From: an uncultured Clostridia bacterium | GTDB lineage: Bacteria > Bacillota > Clostridia > Oscillospirales > Acutalibacteraceae | DNA: 64,000 nucleotides | Direction of reading: 5' to 3' | Assembly (NCBI GenBank): GCA_947166625.1 | Contig: CAMVEX010000008.1 | Span: 1-64,000 of the forward strand | Made by a program: the position numbers and the translations under genes | Notes under the pieces: model-generated | Database searches by the model: none | What the model saw: the letters and a program-made list of their open reading frames with translations, nothing else | Told to the model about the DNA's origin: nothing | In this document: positions 26,586 through 35,195 of the stretch, piece by piece | Layout: each line of letters opens with the position of its first letter | Numbering within the stretch: the first letter of the stretch is position 1

Positions 26586-27113
26586 ATGAAAAAGACAGCA
26601 ACAGTTATTATATCCGCTATTCTTGCTCTTATGATGGTATGCACGATTTCCGTTATCGGCTTTGCGAAGGTCGTTGATGAATCCACCACCGCTCCCACCA
26701 CCAAGGCTGCGGATACCACCAAAGCGGCAGATACCACCAAGGCGACCCCCACTACCGATCCCCAGAACGCAAAGAACTCCACCACCAAAAAGGCTGAGGA
26801 ATCCACCACCAAAAAGAGCGCCGAAGATCTTCTCAAGGATCTCAGCAGCGCGGTCGATAAGCTCGGCAGCACCACTCTTCCCAACTCCGTTACCGAGGAT
26901 AATGCCGATGTAGTTACCAATCCCAGCGGCGTTACCGCAGTTCAGGATGATGACGCTACCTCAAAGGCAGCCGTTTCCTCAACCAGAAAAGCAGCGGCAG
27001 TCAGCAGCAGAGTCCCCAACACCGGCAGCAGCGTTGTTGCTCCCGTAGTTGCTCTCCTTGCTCTCGCGGCAGGCACAGTCGCCGTCGTTAAGACAAAGAA
27101 GAACGAAGACTGA
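26586..27113 (+). CDS. Thr-rich secreted protein with sortase-type C-terminus
   Basis: 175 aa from ATG 26586 (AAGGA upstream). Signal peptide KKTATVIISAILALMMVCTISVIGFA. The mature chain is low-complexity Thr/Lys/Ala (TTKAADTTKAADTTKAT repeats), with a short helix (SAEDLLKDLSSAVDKLG). The C-terminus has a cell-wall sorting layout: VPNTGS, hydrophobic helix (VVAPVVALLALAAGTVAVV), and a basic tail KTKKNED. This resembles LPXTG, with the Leu replaced by Val and Pro followed by Asn. Likely anchored to peptidoglycan by a class of sortase not encoded in this window. No enzymatic domain; probably a wall-spanning or adhesin-like polypeptide. Confidence 0.78.
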   Translation: MKKTATVIISAILALMMVCTISVIGFAKVVDESTTAPTTKAADTTKAADTTKATPTTDPQNAKNSTTKKAEESTTKKSAEDLLKDLSSAVDKLGSTTLPNSVTEDNADVVTNPSGVTAVQDDDATSKAAVSSTRKAAAVSSRVPNTGSSVVAPVVALLALAAGTVAVVKTKKNED

Positions 27114-27134
27114 TTTAACCGTATAAAAGATTAA

Positions 27135-27164
27135 CACGGGCAGAAAACTGCCCGTGTTTTTTTA
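27135..27164 (+). terminator. Terminator of the Thr-rich surface protein gene
   Basis: CACGGGCAG-AAAA-CTGCCCGTG followed by TTTTTTT, a classical intrinsic terminator. Confidence 0.92.
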
Positions 27165-27177
27165 TCGTTTTTATGTG

Positions 27178-27647
27178 TCAGACCGTGATATCGGCAAAAT
27201 CCGCGGAAATATATTCCGCAAGAGAGGCGGGGTTTAAGCCGAGCATCAGGCCTCTGCGCCCGCCGCTGACAAAGATTTTATCAAAGAGGATTGCTGTTTC
27301 GTCTATAACTGTCGGAAACTGTTTTTTCATCCCGACGGGGGAGCAGCCTCCCCGTATATATCCCGTAACGGGGAGCAGATCTTTTACATGGAGCATTTCG
27401 GCTTTTTTATCGCCGAAATGCTTTGCCGCTTTTTGAGGTCAAGCTCATCGCAGACGGGTATGCAGCAGACTCCGAAACCGTTTTTATCGCCGGTTATCAC
27501 AAGGGTCTTGAACACGCTGTCTTTATCCCTGCCCGTTTTCTTTGCGACAGATGCGCCCGAGAGATCGCTCTCATCCACTTCATATTCGAGTATCTCATAA
27601 TCTATGCCGGCGCTTTCGAGCAACCTCATCACATTGCTTTTATTCAT
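27178..27647 (-). pseudogene. ybaK: Cys-tRNA(Pro)/Pro-tRNA editing deacylase YbaK, single-base frameshift
   Basis: Two track ORFs on the minus strand make one YbaK/EbsC protein (~155 aa). The first reads SAGIDYEILEYEVDESDLSG...ELDLKK and then leaves frame. The second supplies LLPVTGYIRGGCSPVGMKKQFPTVIDETA. In the sequence after CTCAAAAAGCGGCAAAG, the continuing frame gives AKHFGDKKAEML, exactly the family's linking segment; adding one G (KKAAKHFGDKK) restores it. The lesion is near 27430-27437, next to an A5 run. Family function: hydrolyses mischarged tRNA in trans. It may be a real pseudogene or a base-calling error. Its start overlaps the lacZ stop by 4 bp, so it follows lacZ in the same transcript. 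Confidence 0.85.
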
Positions 27648-30600
27648 GCCTTGCTTATCCTGAAACTGAATGAATACTTTTTGAAACTGCCCAGCTTATA
27701 GGGCTTATGAAGATAGGCGGCTCCGGGCATATCTCCGCCGACCCCTCTCTGCGCTCCGTCAATGCAGAGGGTGAAGAAATCATCCTCCTCAAGCTCAAAG
27801 AGATGCTTTGCCTTATCGAGCTTTTCGGGGGTGTATTTGCCGAGATTGAAGCCGAAGGGAATATCCATGGCGTCTATCCTGATGCCGTTTCCGTCATCAT
27901 CGGTGACGGTCAGATTCCTTACATCGGTGCGGTGCCCGTTTTCCTGCGGGCGCATATATCTGTGTTCAAGCTCATCGACATCTGCGCTGTGGATGGCTAT
28001 CCTTGCCCCCGTTTTGCGGTCGATATAAGTTTCCTGCGGGCCTCTGCCGTACCATTTTGCGTTTTTGAGATCCTTAATGATCCCGAGACGGACGCCTACC
28101 TTGAGCATCGGCAGGAACAGACCCGCGGCGGAGTGTGAAACGGTTATATCGCCGTCGGGAGAGAAGAGATAGACCGTCTCTACTCCCGAAACGAACGGAG
28201 CGGACCACTTGACTCTGACCTCAACACCCGAGGGAGTGGAAGCCGCTTTGACCGAGAGCGCCTTTGTGAGAGCGGTGGTGCGTTTCCATTGATAGAGCGG
28301 ATGGATTCCCGAAATGACGGGCACAAAATTCAGATACTCCCTGTCATTATCGGTGAGCGCGCGGAAGAAATCGGGCTTCATCGGGGCGAGGATATATTCT
28401 CTGCCGTCATATTTGAGGGAGGAAAGCGCTCCGCCGGTTATCTCTGCCGAGAATGAATCGCCCTTGATGCTGACCGACCTGCCGCTCTGCCTGTATTTGA
28501 GGCTGCCGTTTGCGGGCTTTGCATCCGCGGCGGCTTTTTCTCTGAGAATGATCTGCGAAAAGCTCGTTTCATAGCCTTTCTCAGCCCACGGCTTATCGGA
28601 TTTGAGCAGGAATGACACCGTGAGGATAAGCTCGCCGTCCGGATATTTTGAAGCCTTGTAGGGCAGGACGACCGTCTCCTCCGACATCGGGGGAATGACA
28701 AGATCCGTAAGCTCGCCCTTCTCGACCTCGGCTCCGTCAACCGCGAGCGACCAGCCGAAGCTCCAATCCGAGGTATCGACAAAATAATTCTTATTCTTTA
28801 TCGTTATCTTTCCGTTTATCGCGCCCGCATCGACCGCCTCAAGGTTTGAATAGACCTTTTTTACCTCCCAATAAGAGGGCTGGGGCTGCCTGTCGGCGGT
28901 GATGATTCCGTTAGCGCAGAAATAATAGCTTGTGTTTCCTTCGTCAAAATCGCCGCCGTAGAGCCATTTTTCTTCGCCGTTTTCGATTTTCCTTATGCTC
29001 TGATCGACATAATCCCAGATGAATCCGCCCGCCATGTGATCGTATTTTTCAAAATCGTCAACATATTCCTTGAAATTGCCCAGGCTGTTTTCCATGGCGT
29101 GGGCGTATTCGCAGTAAATTACGGGGTGATCCGCATAAACCCCGGCGGGCACAGGCTTGTTATCCGCCGCGAGGGTGTTGGCGACATTGTCATAGAGAGA
29201 GGTCTTTATCTCCTGCTGATTCCTGAGCTTTTCGACTATCGGCTCGGTGGGGTACATCCTTGAAATGAAATCGGATTTTGTGAAGTCAAAATCGCCTTCG
29301 TAATGGATCGGTCTGCTTTTATCGAGGGCGAGGATCGCCTCTTTTTCGTAAGCGAAATCAATGCCGTCGCCCGCCTCGTTGCCGAGCGACCAGAAGCATA
29401 CACAGGCATGGCTTCTGTCACGAAGTACCATTCTCTGAGCCCTGTCGATAACCGCCTCTTTGAAATCGGGATTGTCGCCGGGGCAGTTTTTGCGGCGCAC
29501 TCCGTGGGATTCCACATCCGCCTCATCCATCACATAGAAGCCCAGCTCATCCGCCATATCGTAGAGGATCTCTTTATTGGGGTAGTGGCTGGTGCGTATG
29601 GCGTTGATATTTGCCCTTTTCATCAGATAAAGATCCTCGGCATATCTTGAGAGCGGAGTAGCCCAGCCGCAGTCGGGATCGAAATCGTGTCTGTTGACGC
29701 CCTTTATTATGACCTTCTCGCCGTTGATATAGAGGACATTGCCTTTGATCTCGACCTTTTTGAAGCCGATTTTTATCGACTTCGCGGAGAGGATCTTCCT
29801 GCCGCTTCTCAAAACGATGACGAGCTGATAGAGTTCGGGAGTTTCCGCGCTCCACTTTCTGACATCCTTCTGCGTATATGTGTAATGAAAAACATTTTTG
29901 CCGCTTTTGACAACGGGCTTATCCGCCGCCGCTTTTTCGGGCTTTCCGCCGCTGATGACCGCAATCTCTATCGAGCAGGGCGCTTCCTCGCCGTAATTTT
30001 CGACCGTCACCTCGAGATTGAGGATCCCGTCTTTGTAATCATCCGAGAGGGTGGCGTCCGCAAAGAAATCTCTCACGCAGATCTTTTCTTCCGCGTAGAT
30101 ATACACATCTCTGTAAATTCCGCTGAGGAACCACATATCCTGATCTTCGAGATAGGTGCCGTCCGTATAGCGGTAAACCTCGACGGTGAGCTGATTGAGA
30201 CCGCTCACGACATAGTCGGTTATGTCAAATTCCGCGGGGGTCATCGAGCCCTGAGAATAGCCGACCCTCCTGCCGTTGAGATAGAGGAAGAAGCCTGCCT
30301 TGACAGCGCCGAAATTTATGAATATTTCTTTGCCCTCAAAGCTTTCGGGCAGGGTAAAGGTGCGGCGGTAAACACCGAGCTCATTGAGCGAATGGCTTAT
30401 CTTGGGTATCTCGGATTTTACGGTGGATATCGCCTTGGGGAAGAAGGCACAGAGATAAATCGGCTTGCCGTAGCCCTTGAGCTGCCAGAGCGAAGGGACC
30501 TCTATATCATCCCAGCCGCTGTCGTCAAAGCCGTCTGCGTAATAATCGGTGTTTATATCATCGACCCCGGTCTGCCAGCGGAATTTCCAGATCCCGTTGA

Positions 30601-30733
30601 GCGAGAGATAATCGGGAGCGGGAGCGCCCGAAACGGCGTCTTTGACCGTCTTGCGGGGCAGGGCGTTATTATGCCCGTCCTCCTTGTTTTCTTTTATGAT
30701 ATACGGATTTTCCCAGTATTTGAGTTCGTTCAT
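27644..30733 (-). CDS. lacZ: Beta-galactosidase, glycoside hydrolase family 2
   Basis: 1029 aa, full LacZ-type length, without a signal peptide, hence cytoplasmic. GGAAGGAG precedes the ATG. Domains in order: sugar-binding domain (~45-215, with YRRTFTLPESFEGKEIFI), Ig-like domain (~220-325), TIM barrel (~335-630), and the C-terminal domain 4/small-chain-type region. Acid/base Glu in FWSLGNEAG (~453) and nucleophile Glu in VIYCEYAHAM (~543); NRHDFDPDCGW precedes them. It hydrolyses lactose or other beta-galactosides imported by the cell. It has its own promoter, with ybaK translationally coupled behind it. No permease gene is adjacent. Confidence 0.94.
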   Translation of the reverse strand: MNELKYWENPYIIKENKEDGHNNALPRKTVKDAVSGAPAPDYLSLNGIWKFRWQTGVDDINTDYYADGFDDSGWDDIEVPSLWQLKGYGKPIYLCAFFPKAISTVKSEIPKISHSLNELGVYRRTFTLPESFEGKEIFINFGAVKAGFFLYLNGRRVGYSQGSMTPAEFDITDYVVSGLNQLTVEVYRYTDGTYLEDQDMWFLSGIYRDVYIYAEEKICVRDFFADATLSDDYKDGILNLEVTVENYGEEAPCSIEIAVISGGKPEKAAADKPVVKSGKNVFHYTYTQKDVRKWSAETPELYQLVIVLRSGRKILSAKSIKIGFKKVEIKGNVLYINGEKVIIKGVNRHDFDPDCGWATPLSRYAEDLYLMKRANINAIRTSHYPNKEILYDMADELGFYVMDEADVESHGVRRKNCPGDNPDFKEAVIDRAQRMVLRDRSHACVCFWSLGNEAGDGIDFAYEKEAILALDKSRPIHYEGDFDFTKSDFISRMYPTEPIVEKLRNQQEIKTSLYDNVANTLAADNKPVPAGVYADHPVIYCEYAHAMENSLGNFKEYVDDFEKYDHMAGGFIWDYVDQSIRKIENGEEKWLYGGDFDEGNTSYYFCANGIITADRQPQPSYWEVKKVYSNLEAVDAGAINGKITIKNKNYFVDTSDWSFGWSLAVDGAEVEKGELTDLVIPPMSEETVVLPYKASKYPDGELILTVSFLLKSDKPWAEKGYETSFSQIILREKAAADAKPANGSLKYRQSGRSVSIKGDSFSAEITGGALSSLKYDGREYILAPMKPDFFRALTDNDREYLNFVPVISGIHPLYQWKRTTALTKALSVKAASTPSGVEVRVKWSAPFVSGVETVYLFSPDGDITVSHSAAGLFLPMLKVGVRLGIIKDLKNAKWYGRGPQETYIDRKTGARIAIHSADVDELEHRYMRPQENGHRTDVRNLTVTDDDGNGIRIDAMDIPFGFNLGKYTPEKLDKAKHLFELEEDDFFTLCIDGAQRGVGGDMPGAAYLHKPYKLGSFKKYSFSFRISKA

Positions 30734-30765
30734 GGGTTATCTCCTTCCGTTTATTTTCAATCTAT

Positions 30766-30794
30766 ATAATATCATAATTTATCCGCGATGTAAA
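30766..30794 (-). promoter_or_regulatory. Promoter of lacZ
   Basis: Minus strand TTTACA (30794-30789), 17-bp spacer, TATTAT (30771-30766). No obvious operator palindrome was seen around it. Confidence 0.65.
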
Positions 30795-30840
30795 GCAAAT
30801 GAAAACAGCGCCCTCAGGACGCTGCTTGCCCGGCTCGCGC

Positions 30841-32166
30841 TTATTCCGCCTGCGGCGGTTTTTCGGCCGGTTTCCATTCTTTCACGAGCTTTTTGAAATG
30901 CTTGCCCTTATGCTCATAATCTTTATACACATTATAACTTGAAGCCGCAGGGCTCATAAGGCAGGTGGTGCCCGGCTTGGTCACGGCAAACGCCGCCGAC
31001 ACCGCGCCCTCCATATCCTCTGCGAGGACTATATTGCCGTCATATCCTCTGTTGGCGAGCTTGATGCAGATCTGCCTGCCCGTATCGGGAAGCCCGATGA
31101 GATTCGGGATCTTTTTCTTGAACAGATAATCTTCAAAATCGTCAAACGCCACGCCGACGGACATTCCTCCGAAAATAAGGGTGTTTACATCGCCGAGCCC
31201 CTCGATCGCGGCGGTCGTCGCCTGGGGGATGGTCGCTATGGCGTCGTTGCAGAATTTGATGCCGTTATATGCTCCGAATGGTTCAAGGCGGTGTTCAATG
31301 CCCTTGAAGGAATCTATTGCCGCGCAAATATTTTCATCGGATATGCCGAGCCTTCGCGCCGCGGCGGCGGCAAGGAATACATTTTGCATATAGTGGTTGC
31401 CGATGATGAATTCATTCTGCTCCGCTGATTCGTAAATTCGCTCATATCCGCTGATATCGGACGCAACCTTGATAACGGTCGAGGGAACGGTCGAAAAATC
31501 AAAATAGCTGTCATAGCTCTGCGAAGCGTTGCAGATAAAGAAATCCTCCGCCGTCTGATGGCGGACTATATTCAGCTTTGCGGTCACATAGCCGGTGAAA
31601 CCGTTGTGATGGCCGATATGTTCTCTGTAGATATTGGTTATTATCGCTATATGGGGCGAGGCGGTGGTGAATTCGAGCTGCCTTGATGACATCTCGACTA
31701 TCGCGATCTCGGGCTCTTTATCTTCAAGAGTATCGAGCGCGGGCAGCCTCACATTGCCGACGAGCGCGGCGTCTTTGCCCGCCTTGACGCACATATCGTA
31801 GATCAGGGTGGCGACGGTGGTCTTGCCCTTTGTGCCCGTAACGCCCACACAGCAGCAATCCGAATATTTGAGAAACAGGTCGGTCTGGCAGGTGATTATC
31901 ACATTTTTGGGTATGATGTGATCCGTGAGCGGTATGCCGGGAGTTTTGATGATCACCTCATAATCCGCGAGGCAATCCGTATATCCCTTGCCGGTATGCA
32001 GGGTTACATGCTCATCCTCAAGCTCAATCTGTTTTATATCGCTTATGCCGATCTCTTTATCGGGCAGATGGCGGCGGATGATGTCGTAGGTTGACCGGCC
32101 CTCTCTGCCGAAGCCGAGGATCAGCACCTTGTGATTTTTGATGAATTCAATAAAATCGGAAAACAT
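30841..32166 (-). CDS. murD: UDP-N-acetylmuramoyl-L-alanine:D-glutamate ligase
   Basis: 441 aa. Mur ligase adding D-Glu in cytoplasmic peptidoglycan precursor synthesis. N-terminal Rossmann-like domain (VLILGFGREGRSTYDII). ATP-binding motif GTKGKTTVATLIYDM (~112-126). Central VEMSSRQLEFT and IITNIYREHIGHHNGF. Late domain EPFGAYNGIKFCNDAIATIP (H/D motif region) and TLIFGGMSVGVAFDDF. The FGREGRS start and CNDAIATIP motif favour MurD over MurC/E/F. It stands alone rather than in a dcw cluster, as seen in several gut Clostridia. A convergent or extra paralogue elsewhere is possible. Confidence 0.88.
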   Translation of the reverse strand: MFSDFIEFIKNHKVLILGFGREGRSTYDIIRRHLPDKEIGISDIKQIELEDEHVTLHTGKGYTDCLADYEVIIKTPGIPLTDHIIPKNVIITCQTDLFLKYSDCCCVGVTGTKGKTTVATLIYDMCVKAGKDAALVGNVRLPALDTLEDKEPEIAIVEMSSRQLEFTTASPHIAIITNIYREHIGHHNGFTGYVTAKLNIVRHQTAEDFFICNASQSYDSYFDFSTVPSTVIKVASDISGYERIYESAEQNEFIIGNHYMQNVFLAAAAARRLGISDENICAAIDSFKGIEHRLEPFGAYNGIKFCNDAIATIPQATTAAIEGLGDVNTLIFGGMSVGVAFDDFEDYLFKKKIPNLIGLPDTGRQICIKLANRGYDGNIVLAEDMEGAVSAAFAVTKPGTTCLMSPAASSYNVYKDYEHKGKHFKKLVKEWKPAEKPPQAE

Positions 32167-32241
32167 AATAAAATCCTGTCTCTCTTTTAAATCCGCGCGC
32201 CGCCGGCGGTCAGTAAATTTGCGCCCGTCATCGCTTTCTTA

Positions 32242-32270
32242 ATTTTAATACATCCCATGTCAAAAGTCAA
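32242..32270 (-). promoter_or_regulatory. Promoter of murD
   Basis: Minus strand TTGACT (32270-32265), 17-bp spacer, TAAAAT (32247-32242). Confidence 0.65.
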
Positions 32271-32337
32271 GTTAAGGCGGCTTAAACGAATTGTGAACGC
32301 GGGCGGCAATAATTTATGTTCCGATATGAATTATTTA

Positions 32338-32366
32338 TTGAAAACAGCGTGATAATGTAGTAAAAT
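32338..32366 (+). promoter_or_regulatory. Promoter of guaA
   Basis: TTGAAA (32338-32343), 17-bp spacer, TAAAAT (32361-32366), divergent from the murD promoter. No purine riboswitch core was recognised in the 43-bp leader. Confidence 0.65.
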
Positions 32367-32409
32367 AATTCCGTTATAAAAAATTTTACAGATACCGGAG
32401 GGACAGAGT

Positions 32410-33393
32410 ATGTCAGACATCAGAAGACCCGATAATATGGAGCGCATCACCACCCCAGAGCTTGCTCAGGCATTTATCGACGAGCAGATAAAGCTCCTTC
32501 GCGAGCAGATAGGCTCCGATAAAGTTCTCCTCGCTCTCTCGGGCGGCGTTGATTCATCCGTAGTCGCCGCGCTGCTCATCAAGGCGGTTGGCGATCAGCT
32601 CGTTGCCGTTCATGTAAATCACGGCCTGCTTCGCAAGGGCGAGCCCGAGCAGGTACAGCAGGTTTTCCGCGACGAAATGAAGGCTAATCTCATCTATGTT
32701 GACGCTTCGGACAGATTCCTTGACAAGCTCGCGGGCGTTGACGATCCCGAGCAAAAGAGGATGATCATCGGCGGCGAATTCATCGAAGTATTCGCAGAAG
32801 AGGCGCGCAAGCTCGACGGCGTCAAATTCCTCGCTCAGGGGACGATCTGGCCCGACATACTCGAGAGCGAAAAGGGTATCAAGGCTCATCATAACGCGGG
32901 CGGTCTGCCCGAGGATCTCAAATTTGAGCTCGTTGAGCCCGTAAAGATCCTCTTTAAGGATGAGGTCAGAGCGGTCGGCTCGGCTCTCGGCCTGCCCGAC
33001 AGCATGGTTTACCGTCAGCCGTTCCCCGGCCCCGGTCTCGGAGTCCGCTGCCCCGGCGCCATCACCAGAGACAGGCTCGAGGCTGTAAGAGAATCAGACG
33101 CGATAGTTCGCGAGGAATTCGCCAAAAACGGCCTTCAGGGCAAGGTGTGGCAGTATTTCACCGTAGTCCCCGATTTCAAATCGACCGGTATCAAAAACGG
33201 CGAGAGATGCTTTGAATGGCCGGTCATCGTCCGCGCCGTCAACACCAAGGACGCCATGACCGCGACCGTTGAAAATCTTCCCTTTGAGCTTATGCAGCAT
33301 ATAACCGAAAGGATAATCAGCGAGGTCAAAGGCGTAAACAGAGTTCTCTATGACTTCACCCCCAAACCCACCGCAACCATAGAATACGAATAA
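32410..33393 (+). CDS. guaA: GMP synthase ATP-pyrophosphatase subunit (no amidotransferase domain)
   Basis: 327 aa versus ~510 for standard GuaA. It contains the complete ATP-pyrophosphatase and dimerisation domains: LLALSGGVDSSVVAALL (P-loop-like SGGVDSS, ~42-58), LAQGTIWPDILES, QPFPGPGLGVRCPGAITRDR, and the C-terminal TPKPTATIEYE. The N-terminal class I glutamine amidotransferase (Cys-His-Glu) is absent, and the start is genuine (CCGGAGGG, own promoter), so this is not a fragment. Catalyses XMP amination, using ammonia or a separate GATase subunit (GuaAa) as in archaea. No GATase gene is seen in the window. The separate-subunit reading is inference. Confidence 0.9.
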   Translation: MSDIRRPDNMERITTPELAQAFIDEQIKLLREQIGSDKVLLALSGGVDSSVVAALLIKAVGDQLVAVHVNHGLLRKGEPEQVQQVFRDEMKANLIYVDASDRFLDKLAGVDDPEQKRMIIGGEFIEVFAEEARKLDGVKFLAQGTIWPDILESEKGIKAHHNAGGLPEDLKFELVEPVKILFKDEVRAVGSALGLPDSMVYRQPFPGPGLGVRCPGAITRDRLEAVRESDAIVREEFAKNGLQGKVWQYFTVVPDFKSTGIKNGERCFEWPVIVRAVNTKDAMTATVENLPFELMQHITERIISEVKGVNRVLYDFTPKPTATIEYE

Positions 33394-33456
33394 TAAATAA
33401 TATCATTATTCAAAATCAATTACTCTGAAAATCTAAAATAAAATTATCGTCTTTTT

Positions 33457-33496
33457 CGGACTTGTGTTATCAGACACAAGTCCGTTTATTTTTTTG
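33457..33496 (+). terminator. Terminator of guaA
   Basis: CGGACTTGTGT-TATCAG-ACACAAGTCCG followed by a T-rich tract. Confidence 0.9.
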
Positions 33497-33499
33497 TTC

Positions 33500-33850
33500 A
33501 AAGCCCGGTCTCAAAAAAACAAACTCAAATAAATCCAATTGATTTATTTGGAAAAAGACTCATTAAAAGGAATATTAAAAAGAAAAAATAAAAAGCAAAA
33601 AATTAATTTAATTATCTTTTTAAAATCCTTGAAAAATAAGCGATTTAATAATCTGTTTAATAAAAATTTTATCAAAAAAATAATCCGAATAATTATCAAT
33701 TTAATTATCTCAAAATAATCATTTTAATTAATCATTTTTTAATTTATCTTTTTAATTCTTTATCATTTTTTAAACCCCTTTTTTATTCTCTTTTTTTATC
33801 TTTTTTCTTTATCTTTTTTCGCGAGAGAGAATAATTGAAATTTAGATATT
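33500..33850. other. Extremely AT-rich intergenic stretch
   Basis: About 350 bp of nearly pure A/T with repeated TTTAATTAT and TTTTTAAAAT words, between two terminators. No ORF, tRNA, or DnaA-box series (TTATCCACA) was seen. Probably a non-coding spacer, possibly a nucleoid-protein binding or curved-DNA region. Confidence 0.6.
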
Positions 33851-33903
33851 GAGAATAAATGAGGTTGTACAAGAACAAATAAACCGTAAAAACGGTCAAA
33901 ATC

Positions 33904-33940
33904 AACCGGGCTGCCCTTTGACAGCCCGGTTTTATGGTTT
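33904..33940 (-). terminator. Terminator of the araD transcript
   Basis: AACCGGGCTG-CCCTTTGA-CAGCCCGGTT, directly after the araD stop on the minus strand. The run of T on the plus side also suits plus-strand readthrough. Confidence 0.75.
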
Positions 33941-33947
33941 TATGGTT

Positions 33948-34637
33948 TTATTTCTGCCCGTAATAGGCGTTGGCGCCGTGTTTTCGGAGGTAATGTTTTT
34001 TGCGGATGGCTTTGTTTGCTTCTCCGGCTCCGAGCTGATCGCTGAGATATGCCATTTTTGCCACCTCTTCGAGGATAGCGCTGTTTTTGGCGGCGGCGTC
34101 GGCATTTTTGCCCCAGGTAAAGGGCCCGTGGGAATGGACGAGCACCGCGGGCACGGCGTTATGATCTATCGCTCTGTTTTCAAAGCATTCGACGATAACC
34201 TTGCCCGTATTCAGCTCATATTCTCCCTCTATCTCGGCGGCGGTAAGGTCCCTTGTGCAGGGAACGGCGCCGAAGGCAAAATCAGCGTGGGTGGTGCCGT
34301 AAGGGGGAATATCCCTGCCCGCCTGCGCGTATGCGACGGCAAAGGTCGAATGGGTATGCGCCACTCCGCCGATTTCGGGAAAACGGCGATAGAGCTCAAG
34401 ATGGGTCGGCGTATCGGATGAGGGATTCATATCGCCCTCGATCTTTTTGCCGTCAAGCGACATCACGACCATATCGGCGGGGGTCAGCTTATCATAGTCA
34501 ACTCCCGACGGCTTTATCACCATAAGTCCGCTGTCGCGGTCTATGCCCGAGACATTTCCCCAGGTGAATAAAACGAGCTTATATTTCACGAGGTCGAGGT
34601 TTGCTTTGTAAACCTCTTCTTTTAATTTTTCAAGCAT
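33948..34637 (-). CDS. araD: L-ribulose-5-phosphate 4-epimerase
   Basis: 229 aa, standard class II aldolase/AraD length. Interconverts L-ribulose 5-phosphate and D-xylulose 5-phosphate in arabinose use (or related L-xylulose routes). Motifs: FTWGNVSGIDRDSGLMVIKPSG near the N-terminus, SSDTPTHLELYRRFPEIGGVAHTHS (Zn-binding HTH, ~94-97), GTTHADF, and VLVHSHGPFTWG with the third metal His. GAGGTGATGT precedes the ATG. No araA/araB genes accompany it; the two upstream genes look unrelated, so regulation by arabinose cannot be inferred here. Confidence 0.93.
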   Translation of the reverse strand: MLEKLKEEVYKANLDLVKYKLVLFTWGNVSGIDRDSGLMVIKPSGVDYDKLTPADMVVMSLDGKKIEGDMNPSSDTPTHLELYRRFPEIGGVAHTHSTFAVAYAQAGRDIPPYGTTHADFAFGAVPCTRDLTAAEIEGEYELNTGKVIVECFENRAIDHNAVPAVLVHSHGPFTWGKNADAAAKNSAILEEVAKMAYLSDQLGAGEANKAIRKKHYLRKHGANAYYGQK

Positions 34638-34649
34638 TTACACATCACC

Positions 34650-35195
34650 TCAATAAAGAGCCGAAATCACGGAGCCGTAAACCCCCGCGGGATCATCGTC
34701 AAATGAATTCCTGATTTTATCCGCCTGCTCATAATCGACGGCGTAGAGAGTGATTTCCATAAGCACCTTGTCTTTATGAAAAACTTTGCAGATAACTTTG
34801 TAGCCGTCATCGGCGGGCTCGATTTTTGAATCGGTCGCGCCCTGTATCCTCCTGCGCATCTGCATGGCGGCGGCGTCCGTGACAGCCCTCTCCCTTACGG
34901 TGGCGGGCAGCTCGTCGTCAAGCTCCGACAGGGTAAGCCTGCCCTTTTCAGTGATGAAAAGACAGCCGCTTTCATCCTTTGTGAGGCTGCCGTTTTTTAC
35001 AAGCTCATCGACCGCCTGAGCCGCCTCAAAATAATTCGCGAGCATGTGCTTGGTCAGCGCCTCAACTGCCATTTCGGCGGTGAGCGGCTCTTCGAGAGCG
35101 GAGACGAGATACTCGATAAGGAGCTTTATCTGAGCCGAATTTCTCAGCCCGCCGGGCGTTACGCCCTGTGTGAATACATTGGAATCATAATCCAT
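34650..35195 (-). CDS. DUF4364-family protein
   Basis: 181 aa. The N-terminal third looks like a winged-helix DNA-binding domain (AQIKLLIEYLVSALEEPLTA, MLANYFEAAQAVDELVKNGSL, LFITEKGRLTLSELDDELP), typical of DUF4364 proteins of Clostridia. The C-terminal part is an alpha/beta domain (YKVICKVFHKDKVLMEITLY). Presumed cytoplasmic regulator, but no target is known. The start codon overlaps the stop of the preceding gene by 1 bp and araD follows after 12 bp, so the three genes are one transcript. Confidence 0.8.
   Translation of the reverse strand: MDYDSNVFTQGVTPGGLRNSAQIKLLIEYLVSALEEPLTAEMAVEALTKHMLANYFEAAQAVDELVKNGSLTKDESGCLFITEKGRLTLSELDDELPATVRERAVTDAAAMQMRRRIQGATDSKIEPADDGYKVICKVFHKDKVLMEITLYAVDYEQADKIRNSFDDDPAGVYGSVISALY

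Noticed and set aside
29687-30769. 360-aa plus-strand ORF opposite lacZ
   Set aside because: Shadow of the GH2 gene, which has full catalytic motifs, a ribosome binding site and a promoter.
33500-33850. Replication origin in the AT-rich spacer
   Set aside because: No DnaA-box series and no dnaA/dnaN or rep gene nearby.
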